Source: Zobellia galactanivorans
GTDB lineage: Bacteria; Bacteroidota; Bacteroidia; Flavobacteriales; Flavobacteriaceae
Direction of reading: 5' to 3'
DNA length: 64,000 bases
NCBI RefSeq assembly: GCF_000973105.1
Contig: NC_015844.1
Coordinates: 62,001 to 126,000, forward strand
Part shown: positions 43,211 through 51,050 of the stretch, one piece after another
Layout of the letters: each line of letters opens with the position of its first letter
Numbering within the stretch: the first letter of the stretch is position 1
Translations under genes and position numbers: made by a program
Notes under the pieces: generated by a model
Database searches by the model: none
What the model was told of the DNA's origin: nothing
The model's input: the letters and a program-made list of their open reading frames with translations, nothing else

Positions 43211-45616
43211 GTGAACAAGCATATTAAAAAAGTAGCAGTCATTGGATCCGGAATCATGGGGAGTGGCATTGCTTGCCATTTCGCAAATATCGGAGTAGAA
43301 GTGTTATTGCTCGATATCGTTCCTAGAGAGTTGAACGATAAGGAAAAAGCAAAAGGATTAACCCTTGAAGACAAGGCCGTACGCAATCGATTGGTAAACG
43401 ATTCATTGACGGCAGCCTTGAAATCTAAACCTTCACCCATCTATCATCAAAAATTCGCCTCGCGTATCACCACGGGAAACCTTGAAGACGATATCGCCAA
43501 GGTGAGTAAGGTAGACTGGATCATAGAAGTTGTGGTAGAGCGTCTTGATATCAAGAAGAAGGTTTTCGAAAATCTTGAAAAATACCGTACTCCCGGTACC
43601 TTGATTACCTCTAATACATCGGGTATCCCTATCAAATTTATGTCCGAAGGCCGAAGTGATGACTTCCAAAAGCATTTCTGCGGAACGCATTTCTTCAATC
43701 CGGCACGATACTTAAAACTTTTTGAAATCATTCCTGGCCCGAAAACCTCTCAAGAAGTCCTTGACTTTTTGAACGGATACGGGGAGAAGTTCTTAGGAAA
43801 GACTTCTGTTGTAGCCAAAGATACCCCAGCCTTTATTGGTAACCGCATCGGTATTTTTAGTATTCAAAGCCTTTTCCACACGGTGAAAGACGTGGGCATG
43901 ACCATTGAAGAGGTTGACAAACTTACCGGTCCCGTTATCGGCAGACCCAAATCGGCTACCTTTAGAACCGTTGATGTGGTCGGACTCGATACCTTGGTAC
44001 ACGTGGCCAACGGTATTCACGAAAATTGTAAGGACGATGAAAGGTTAGAACTTTTTAAACTCCCCGATTTCATCGATACCATGATGGAAAACAAATGGTT
44101 GGGAAGCAAAACCGGACAAGGGTTCTACAAAAAATCAAAAGATAAGGACGGAAAGACGGAAATCTTGACCTTGGATTTGGACACGATGGACTACCGTTCA
44201 AAGAAAAGTGCCAAGTTCGCCACGCTAGAGCTTACCAAAACCATTGATAAGGTGGTGGACCGTTTTGCCGTATTAGTTGGAGGAAAAGATAAGGCCGGCG
44301 AGTTTTACCGAAAGAGCTTCGGTCAATTATTCGCTTACGTATCGCACAGGATTCCTGAAATAACCGATGAACTTTACAAGATTGACGATGCTATGAAAGC
44401 CGGTTTTGGCTGGGAACACGGACCTTTCCAAATTTGGGATGCCGTTGGTTTGGATAAAGGGTTGGAATTCGTTCAAGCCGAAGGCCTAGAGGCCGCTGCT
44501 TGGGTAAAAGAAATGAAAGCTTCCGGACACGACTCGTTCTATTCGGTGAAAGATGGGGCTTCTTATTTCTATGATATCCCTAAAAAGTCCATGGAAAAAA
44601 TACCGGGACAAGATGCCTTTATCATTTTAGATAATATCAGAAAGACCAAAGAGGTATTTAAAAACAGTGGTGTTGTTATCGAAGATTTGGGCGATGGCAT
44701 TTTAAATGTCGAGTTTCAGTCGAAAATGAACACCATCGGCGGTGACGTCCTTGCCGGTCTGAACAAGGCCATTGACCTTGCCGAGAAAGATTTTCAAGGT
44801 TTGGTTGTCGGTAACCAAGCGGCAAACTTCTCTGTAGGGGCCAATATCGGTATGATTTTTATGATGGCCGTTGAGCAAGAATATGACGAGCTTAATATGG
44901 CTATTAAAATGTTCCAAGATACGATGATGCGTATGCGCTACTCGGCTATCCCTACGGTCTCTGCCCCACACGGCATGACCCTTGGTGGTGGATGTGAGCT
45001 TTCACTTCACGCGGATAAGGTCGTAGCTGCGGCAGAAACCTATATCGGTCTTGTAGAATTTGGTGTTGGTGTTATCCCCGGTGGAGGTGGCTCAAAAGAG
45101 TTTGCCGTGAGAGCACAGGATACCTTTAAAAAGAACGATGTTGAACTAAACGTCTTGCAAGAGTATTTCTTGACCATCGGTATGGCCAAAGTTTCTACTT
45201 CGGCTTACGAAGCCTATGATTTAGGTATTCTTCAACATGGAAAAGATATCGTAGTGGTGAACAAAGACCGCCAGATTGCGACAGCTAAGGCACATGCCAA
45301 ACTGATGGCCGAAGCCGGATATACACAACCCGTAAAACGAAAAGATATCAAAGTACTTGGTAAACAAGCTTTGGGTATGTTCTTAGTGGGCACTGATTCT
45401 ATGGAAGCTAGCCACTACATCAGTGAGCACGACAAGAAAATCGCAAATAAATTGGCCTATGTCATGGCCGGTGGCGATTTATCGGAGCCTACTTTGGTAA
45501 ACGAACAATATCTATTGGATTTAGAGCGTGAGGCTTTCTTATCGCTTTGTACCGAACGCAAAACGCTCGAGCGTATCCAACACATGTTAAAGACAGGTAA
45601 ACCTTTAAGAAATTAA
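43211..45616 (+). CDS. fadN: 3-hydroxyacyl-CoA dehydrogenase/enoyl-CoA hydratase
   Basis: An 801-residue bifunctional beta-oxidation enzyme starting at GTG 43211. The N-terminal dehydrogenase has the NAD loop VIGSGIMGSGIACHFANIG (about residues 10-28), catalytic stretch GTHFFNPARYLKLFEIIPG and the C-domain block FIGNRIGIFSIQ. The C-terminal part (about 500-700) is a crotonase-fold hydratase with GANIGMIFMMA, HGMTLGGGCELSLHADKV and GLVEFGVGVIPGGGG. This order, dehydrogenase first, is that of Bacillus FadN and opposite to E. coli FadB. It is the first structural gene after the MarR gene. Confidence 0.92.
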   Translation: MNKHIKKVAVIGSGIMGSGIACHFANIGVEVLLLDIVPRELNDKEKAKGLTLEDKAVRNRLVNDSLTAALKSKPSPIYHQKFASRITTGNLEDDIAKVSKVDWIIEVVVERLDIKKKVFENLEKYRTPGTLITSNTSGIPIKFMSEGRSDDFQKHFCGTHFFNPARYLKLFEIIPGPKTSQEVLDFLNGYGEKFLGKTSVVAKDTPAFIGNRIGIFSIQSLFHTVKDVGMTIEEVDKLTGPVIGRPKSATFRTVDVVGLDTLVHVANGIHENCKDDERLELFKLPDFIDTMMENKWLGSKTGQGFYKKSKDKDGKTEILTLDLDTMDYRSKKSAKFATLELTKTIDKVVDRFAVLVGGKDKAGEFYRKSFGQLFAYVSHRIPEITDELYKIDDAMKAGFGWEHGPFQIWDAVGLDKGLEFVQAEGLEAAAWVKEMKASGHDSFYSVKDGASYFYDIPKKSMEKIPGQDAFIILDNIRKTKEVFKNSGVVIEDLGDGILNVEFQSKMNTIGGDVLAGLNKAIDLAEKDFQGLVVGNQAANFSVGANIGMIFMMAVEQEYDELNMAIKMFQDTMMRMRYSAIPTVSAPHGMTLGGGCELSLHADKVVAAAETYIGLVEFGVGVIPGGGGSKEFAVRAQDTFKKNDVELNVLQEYFLTIGMAKVSTSAYEAYDLGILQHGKDIVVVNKDRQIATAKAHAKLMAEAGYTQPVKRKDIKVLGKQALGMFLVGTDSMEASHYISEHDKKIANKLAYVMAGGDLSEPTLVNEQYLLDLEREAFLSLCTERKTLERIQHMLKTGKPLRN

Positions 45617-45626
45617 TTATAAATAA

Positions 45627-45636
45627 GTATTGAGAT
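45627..45636 (+). repeat. left inverted repeat flanking the S23-family gene
   Basis: GTATTGAGAT at 45627-45636 is the exact reverse complement of ATCTCAATAC at 46009-46018. The two copies bracket the four-helix-bundle gene between fadN and fadA. Confidence 0.6.
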
Positions 45637-45660
45637 ATTAGAATTGGGAAATTAGATATA

Positions 45661-46008
45661 ATGCATAAAGTAGAAAATTTAAAAATATGGAAGAAGGCTA
45701 TTGAATTAGCTAAATCCATTTATCTACTAGCAGCTGATTTGCCTTCCGAAGAAAAATACGGGCTAGTTTCTCAAATTAAAAGATGCTCTGTATCAATTCC
45801 TTCAAATATAGCAGAAGGAGCTGGTAGAAATTCGCAAAAAGAGTTTAAACATTTTTTGAGTATTGCAAATGGTTCAGCTTATGAACTTCAAACTCAGTTA
45901 ATACTCTTAATCGAATTAAACTTAATAAAAAAAGAAAAAGTAAAACCAGTAATTGACGTTTGTGTTGAAATTCAAAAAATGAATTATTCGTTTCAAAAAA
46001 CATTATAG
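45661..46008 (+). CDS. four-helix-bundle protein (S23/23S rRNA intervening sequence family)
   Basis: A 115-residue helical protein with the family signature: MHKVENLKIWKKAIELAKSI at the start, LVSQIKRCSVSIPSNIAEGA (about residues 38-57), then RNSQKEFKHFLSIANGSAYE (about 59-78), and a C-terminal helix. The family (TIGR02436) was first seen in intervening sequences of 23S rRNA genes and forms small oligomers; its cellular role is unknown, and the Avd protein of diversity-generating retroelements is related. The gene and its flanks are visibly richer in A and T than fadN and fadA, and are bracketed by short inverted and direct repeats, suggesting insertion into the fad operon. Confidence 0.88.
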   Translation: MHKVENLKIWKKAIELAKSIYLLAADLPSEEKYGLVSQIKRCSVSIPSNIAEGAGRNSQKEFKHFLSIANGSAYELQTQLILLIELNLIKKEKVKPVIDVCVEIQKMNYSFQKTL

Positions 46009-46039
46009 ATCTCAATACAATAAACTCAATACTCAATAC
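46009..46039. repeat. right repeat cluster flanking the S23-family gene
   Basis: Three copies of CTCAATAC (46011-46018, 46025-46032, 46032-46039) lie between the S23-family stop and the fadA start. The first lies within the inverted copy of the left repeat; CTCAATACT at 46025-46033 also mirrors AGTATTGAG at 45626-45634. Confidence 0.6.
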
Positions 46040-46047
46040 CATTTAAA

Positions 46048-47238
46048 ATGAAAACTGCATATATAGTTAAAGCATACAGAACGGCTGTCGGAAAAGCTCC
46101 GAAAGGTGTTTTTAGGTTCAAGCGAACAGATGAGCTCGCCGCGGAGACCATTGAATACATGATGAAAGAATTGCCCGATTTTGATAAAAAACGGATCGAT
46201 GACGTCATCGTTGGTAACGCCATGCCAGAAGGATCGCAAGGGCTGAACATGGCCCGATTGATTTCTTTAATGGGACTAGACATTGTTGATGTTCCCGGGG
46301 TTACGGTAAACCGTTTTTGTTCTTCAGGTATTGAAACCATTGGTATTGCCACTGCAAAAATTCAGGCGGGAATGGCCGATTGTATTATAGCCGGTGGGGC
46401 CGAAAGTATGAGTTCCGTCCCTATGACGGGATATAAAACCGAATTGAACTACGATTTGGTAAGTGAAGGCCATGAAGATTACTACTGGGGCATGGGAAAT
46501 ACTGCCGAAGCTGTAGCCAACGAGTACAAAGTATCTCGTGAAGACCAAGATGAGTTTGCTTACAATTCGCACATGAAAGCTTTGAAGGCGCAGGCGGAAG
46601 ACCGTTTTCAAGATCAGATCGTTCCTATTGAAGTAGAGCAAACCTACATTGACGAAAATGGAAAAAAAGCCACTAGAAAATACACCGTGACCAAAGATGA
46701 GGGCCCTAGAAAAGGAACTTCCATAGAGGTACTGAATAAATTACGCCCCGTTTTTGCAGCCGGTGGTAGCGTTACCGCAGGTAACTCTTCGCAGATGAGC
46801 GATGGTGCCGCATTTGTATTGGTAATGAGCGAAGATATGGTCAAGGAACTTAATCTTGAGCCTATCGCCCGTTTGGTGAATTATGCCGCTGCCGGCGTAC
46901 CCCCAAGAATTATGGGTATCGGTCCGGTTGCCGCCATTCCAAAAGCTTTAAAACAGGCTGGCCTAAAACAAGATGACATAGAGCTTATCGAGTTGAACGA
47001 AGCCTTCGCTTCACAATCACTTGCGGTAATACGCGAACTCGGATTGAACCAAGACATCGTAAACGTTAACGGAGGTGCTATTGCACTGGGGCACCCATTG
47101 GGCTGTACCGGTGGCAAATTATCGGTGCAACTATTCGATGAGATGAGAAAACGGAATATGCAAGGCAAGTACGGCATGGTAACCATGTGTGTAGGTACAG
47201 GTCAAGGCGCTGCCGGCATCTACGAATTTTTGAACTAA
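46048..47238 (+). CDS. fadA: acetyl-CoA C-acyltransferase (3-ketoacyl-CoA thiolase)
   Basis: A 396-residue thiolase that splits 3-ketoacyl-CoA with CoA to acetyl-CoA and a shortened acyl-CoA. The acylated cysteine is Cys 91 in [15 protein letters not shown]; the C-terminal active-site blocks are [18 protein letters not shown] with the His and [13 protein letters not shown] with the second Cys. The N-terminal [10 protein letters not shown] block is also typical. Second of the three beta-oxidation genes; the S23-family gene separates it from fadN and 30 bases separate it from fadE. Confidence 0.95.
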   Translation: MKTAYIVKAYRTAVGKAPKGVFRFKRTDELAAETIEYMMKELPDFDKKRIDDVIVGNAMPEGSQGLNMARLISLMGLDIVDVPGVTVNRFCSSGIETIGIATAKIQAGMADCIIAGGAESMSSVPMTGYKTELNYDLVSEGHEDYYWGMGNTAEAVANEYKVSREDQDEFAYNSHMKALKAQAEDRFQDQIVPIEVEQTYIDENGKKATRKYTVTKDEGPRKGTSIEVLNKLRPVFAAGGSVTAGNSSQMSDGAAFVLVMSEDMVKELNLEPIARLVNYAAAGVPPRIMGIGPVAAIPKALKQAGLKQDDIELIELNEAFASQSLAVIRELGLNQDIVNVNGGAIALGHPLGCTGGKLSVQLFDEMRKRNMQGKYGMVTMCVGTGQGAAGIYEFLN

Positions 47239-47268
47239 CACAAGAAAACTAACATTAAGCAAAAAACT

Positions 47269-49065
47269 ATGAGCAAAGAAATTCTACGTGGTGGTCAGTT
47301 TTTGGTAAAAGAGACCAATTGCGAAGACATCTTCACTTTAGAAGATTTGAACGAAGAGCAGAAAATGATGCGCGAAAGTACCAAGGAGTTCGTTGATCGC
47401 GAACTATGGGCGCATTGGGAACGCTTTGAAAAGAAAGATTACGCCTACACCGAAGCGTGTATGCGCAAGGCGGGCGAACTCGGACTCTTAAGTGTTGCCG
47501 TACCCGAATCTTATGGAGGAATGGGCATGGGCTTTGTTTCTACCATGTTGGTCTGTGACTATATTTCGGGGGCTACAGGTTCTTTTAGTACCGCTTTCGG
47601 TGCACATACAGGTATTGGTACTATGCCTATCACCCTGTACGGAACCGAAGAGCAAAAACAGAAATATGTTCCTAAATTGGCTTCTGGCGAATGGTTCGGT
47701 GCCTATTGTTTGACCGAACCTGGCGCGGGATCTGATGCCAATTCGGGTAAAACAAAAGCGGTACTTTCCGACGATGGAAAATACTACAGCATTACCGGAC
47801 AGAAAATGTGGATTTCGAATGCTGGTTTTTGTAACCTCTTCATTGTTTTTGCCCGTATAGAAGACGATAAGAACATTACCGGTTTCATTGTTGAGAACGA
47901 CCCTGAAAACGGTATCTCATTCGGTGATGAAGAAAAAAAATTAGGGATCCACTCCTCCTCGACCCGTCAGGTGTTCTTTAACGACACCAAAGTACCGGTA
48001 GAAAATATGCTCTCTGAAAGGGGCAACGGATTCAAGATCGCGATGAACGCCTTGAACATAGGCCGTATTAAATTGGCCGCAGCCTGCTTAGATGCCCAAA
48101 GACGGGTAATCAAAGAGGCGGTGACCTATGCCAATGAACGCATTCAATTTAAGACACCGATTATCAATTTTGGCGCGATCAAAGCCAAAATCGCCAATAT
48201 GGCCACCAATGCCTATGCCGGTGAATCGGCCAGTTATCGTGCCGCCAAGAACATTGAAGACCGTATTGCCATTCGTGAAGCCGAAGGCAATTCGCATCAA
48301 GAGGCCGAATTAAAAGGTGTTGAAGAATACGCCATCGAATGTTCTATCTTAAAGGTGGCCGTTTCCGAAGATGTTCAAAACACCACCGATGAAGGTATTC
48401 AGATTTTCGGAGGAATGGGCTTTAGTGCCGATGCCCCAATGGAAAAGGCATGGAGAGATGCCCGTATCGCCCGTATTTACGAAGGAACCAACGAAATCAA
48501 CAGAATGCTGGCCGTTGGTATGCTGGTTAAAAAAGCAATGAAAGGCCATGTAGACCTATTAGGTCCGGCTACGGCAGTAGGTGAAGAATTAATGGGAATC
48601 CCATCGTTTGATACCCCTGATTTTTCAGAGTTGTTTGCCGAAGAAAAAGATTTGATCAAGAGGTTGAAAAAAGTCTTCTTGATGGTTGCCGGAAGTGCCG
48701 TTCAAAAATTTGGTCCTGAATTGGAAAAACACCAACAATTGATGCTTGCCGCCGCCGATATACTGATTGAAGTATACATGGCCGAAAGTACCATCTTGAG
48801 AACCGAGAAAAATGCGAAACGCTCTGGGGAGGATTCCCAAAAAACCCAGATCGCCATGTCTAAATTGTACTTATACAATGCTACCGAAACCATAATCCAA
48901 AAAGGGAAAGAGGCCATTGTCTCTTTTGCCGAAGGTGACGAGCAACGTATGATGCTTATGGGCTTGAAACGTTTCACCAAATACACGAACAATCCCAATG
49001 TGGTTGCCCTGCGCACACAAATCGCAGATCGAATCGCCGCTGATAACGGATACACTTTCGATTAG
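47269..49065 (+). CDS. fadE: acyl-CoA dehydrogenase (FadE type)
   Basis: A 598-residue flavoenzyme that makes trans-2-enoyl-CoA. The family core (about residues 25-430) shows YCLTEPGAGSDANSGKTKA and MWISNAGFCNLFIVFARIED in the FAD/substrate region, and IQIFGGMGFSADAPMEKAWR and RDARIARIYEGTNEINRML in the C-domain; the catalytic base is expected in the IYEGTNEI block. An extra C-terminal helical domain of about 160 residues follows, as in the longer bacterial FadE of Bacillus. It ends at a strong bidirectional terminator, closing the operon. Confidence 0.94.
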   Translation: MSKEILRGGQFLVKETNCEDIFTLEDLNEEQKMMRESTKEFVDRELWAHWERFEKKDYAYTEACMRKAGELGLLSVAVPESYGGMGMGFVSTMLVCDYISGATGSFSTAFGAHTGIGTMPITLYGTEEQKQKYVPKLASGEWFGAYCLTEPGAGSDANSGKTKAVLSDDGKYYSITGQKMWISNAGFCNLFIVFARIEDDKNITGFIVENDPENGISFGDEEKKLGIHSSSTRQVFFNDTKVPVENMLSERGNGFKIAMNALNIGRIKLAAACLDAQRRVIKEAVTYANERIQFKTPIINFGAIKAKIANMATNAYAGESASYRAAKNIEDRIAIREAEGNSHQEAELKGVEEYAIECSILKVAVSEDVQNTTDEGIQIFGGMGFSADAPMEKAWRDARIARIYEGTNEINRMLAVGMLVKKAMKGHVDLLGPATAVGEELMGIPSFDTPDFSELFAEEKDLIKRLKKVFLMVAGSAVQKFGPELEKHQQLMLAAADILIEVYMAESTILRTEKNAKRSGEDSQKTQIAMSKLYLYNATETIIQKGKEAIVSFAEGDEQRMMLMGLKRFTKYTNNPNVVALRTQIADRIAADNGYTFD

Positions 49066-49087
49066 TGTTTATGAATGGATGAGAAAT

Positions 49088-49115
49088 AAAAAACACCCCG
49101 GCCGGGGTGTTTTTT
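49088..49115. terminator. bidirectional intrinsic terminator
   Basis: A perfect 28-base palindrome with A run, CACCCCGGCCGGGGTG core and T run, between the convergent fadE and GH15 genes. It can serve both strands. Confidence 0.93.
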
Positions 49116-49145
49116 TATTATTGGATTTCTTTTATAAAAAAGGAC

Positions 49146-50948
49146 TTACGCACGCATAGACTCCTTGATATCCTCGTTGGAATCTTTTTTTGAAAAGTTA
49201 ACGGCACACTCGATCAATGCCAAATGGGAATAAGCTTGCGGGAAGTTCCCCAGCAACCTTTTGGTCTTAAAATCCAAATCTTCACTGAAGAGTCCCAAAT
49301 GGTTACTATACCCGAGTAATTTTTCGAATAGCTCAAGCGCCTGGTCGTGTTCCCCAATTTTAAACAAGCTGTTCACATACCAAAAAGTACAGACCGTAAA
49401 CGATGATGAAGGCAGTCCAAAATCGTCTTCATTCTTGTATCTATATAGCAGTCCATCATTGCTCAACTCCTTACCAATGGCCCTTACCGTGCTCTTATAA
49501 CGCTCATCGGAGGCGTCAACGCAACCGTAAGATTCCATAAGTAAAACGGAGGCATCCAAATGTTTGGACCCGTACGATTGGGTGTACGCCCCTACTTCCT
49601 CGTTCCAGGCATTTTCGTAGATATCGTTCCAGATTTCCTCCCTCAAGGGCTTCCATTTTTCTATTTTATGGTGCTTTCCTAACATTTCCGCCACCTTTAT
49701 GGCCCTATCCAAAGCCGTCCAACACAATACTTTCGAGAAGGTAAAGTGCCGGTCTTCGGTACGGAATTCCCATATCCCCTTATCCGCTTCATGCCAATGG
49801 TTTCCAACGATCCAAACGATTCCCTTGGTAATCGACCACAAGTCTTCACCGTTTTCGATATCTACGCTAAACTTTACCATCTGTTCGTAGATTACATCCA
49901 TAAGGATCCCATAAATATCGTTCTGCTTTTGGTGATATGCGGCATTTCCGATACGTACTGGCTTTGACCCTTTGTAACCGCTTAAATGCTCTAAGGTTTC
50001 CTCGGTCAATTTTTTCTCCTTGTTGATCCCGTACATAATCTGTAGTTTCTCGGCCTTATCGGGAATCAAGTCGATAATAAACTTCAAATAGCGTCGGGCT
50101 ATGTTCTTATGGCCCAATTCAGACACCACTTTTATTACCATGGAAGCATCGCGAATCCAACAAAAACGATAATCCCAGTTTCTTACCTCCCCTATGGTTT
50201 CGGGCAAGGAGGTAGTAGCTGCGGCCAATACCGCACCGGTTTTATCGTAACTCAATAGTTTTAGGGTTAGCGCACTCCTTGAAATTTCTTCGTTGAACTT
50301 TTTATATATGGGTGTCCGAGCAGACCAGTTCAACCAATAGACCTTGGTACTCTCTAGTTCCAAATAGGCCTTGTTCGTTGTGGTCGGGAATATTTTCTCG
50401 TTATAGCCCATTAAGAAAAAACCATCTTCGGTCAAACTGATTTCCTTTCCGTACAGTACGGCTTCCTTATCAAAGGAAGTATAAAGAAATACGGTATCAA
50501 ACTTGATTTCATGGGTTAAGCTGGCAATGAAATCCTTTTTAATATAACTCTTGGTCTCCCCTTGGGCATATTCCAATTTGGGGTCGTAGCGTACCTTGAA
50601 CTTTGGCTTACCCTCTACCAACCTAATATATCTTATAAATTCGGGCGGAGCCACATAGCTACCGTCTTCTTTATGATAACGCGGCATGAAATCATGGACT
50701 TCAAAACAATTATCCCCATCGGTAAACGTGGTTATTAAAATACAGGTCCTTGGTTCATATCGTTGTTCTATAGTATATTTTTCATCGACCAAAAACTCAA
50801 AACTCCCTCCGATTTCCTCATCTAAAAGTTTCGCAAATACCGAAGGGGAATCAAATTCTGGTAAACAGCACCAATCGACACTACCCGTCTTAGATATTAA
50901 TGCTGCACTTCGACAATTTCCTATTATTCCGTAGTCTAAACTATCCAT
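49146..50948 (-). CDS. glycoside hydrolase family 15 protein (trehalase/glucoamylase type)
   Basis: A 600-residue cytoplasmic protein with no signal peptide. The N-terminal beta-sandwich (about 1-220) opens LDYGIIGNCRSAALISKTGS and has WCCLPEFDSPSVFAKLLD; the (alpha/alpha)6 catalytic domain (about 240-590) has EVRNWDYRFCWIRDASMVI, GNAAYHQKQNDIYGILMD and a C-terminal GLFSEDLD stretch. These are the blocks of the bacterial GH15 group that includes trehalases and glucodextranases. Divergent from the trehalose synthesis gene, so trehalose hydrolysis is a plausible role; glucan hydrolysis remains possible. Confidence 0.9.
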   Translation of the reverse strand: MDSLDYGIIGNCRSAALISKTGSVDWCCLPEFDSPSVFAKLLDEEIGGSFEFLVDEKYTIEQRYEPRTCILITTFTDGDNCFEVHDFMPRYHKEDGSYVAPPEFIRYIRLVEGKPKFKVRYDPKLEYAQGETKSYIKKDFIASLTHEIKFDTVFLYTSFDKEAVLYGKEISLTEDGFFLMGYNEKIFPTTTNKAYLELESTKVYWLNWSARTPIYKKFNEEISRSALTLKLLSYDKTGAVLAAATTSLPETIGEVRNWDYRFCWIRDASMVIKVVSELGHKNIARRYLKFIIDLIPDKAEKLQIMYGINKEKKLTEETLEHLSGYKGSKPVRIGNAAYHQKQNDIYGILMDVIYEQMVKFSVDIENGEDLWSITKGIVWIVGNHWHEADKGIWEFRTEDRHFTFSKVLCWTALDRAIKVAEMLGKHHKIEKWKPLREEIWNDIYENAWNEEVGAYTQSYGSKHLDASVLLMESYGCVDASDERYKSTVRAIGKELSNDGLLYRYKNEDDFGLPSSSFTVCTFWYVNSLFKIGEHDQALELFEKLLGYSNHLGLFSEDLDFKTKRLLGNFPQAYSHLALIECAVNFSKKDSNEDIKESMRA

Positions 50949-51050
50949 TCAATAAAATTGTTAATTCAATCAGGGTTCGTATTGTAATTGCCCTTCTTTT
51001 TCACGAAATTTAGAGAAATTAAATATAAAACACCGCAAAATATCCGATTT

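Noticed and set aside
45661-46008. Possible diversity-generating retroelement, because Avd is related to the S23 family
   Set aside because: No reverse transcriptase, template repeat or variable-repeat target gene is visible nearby.
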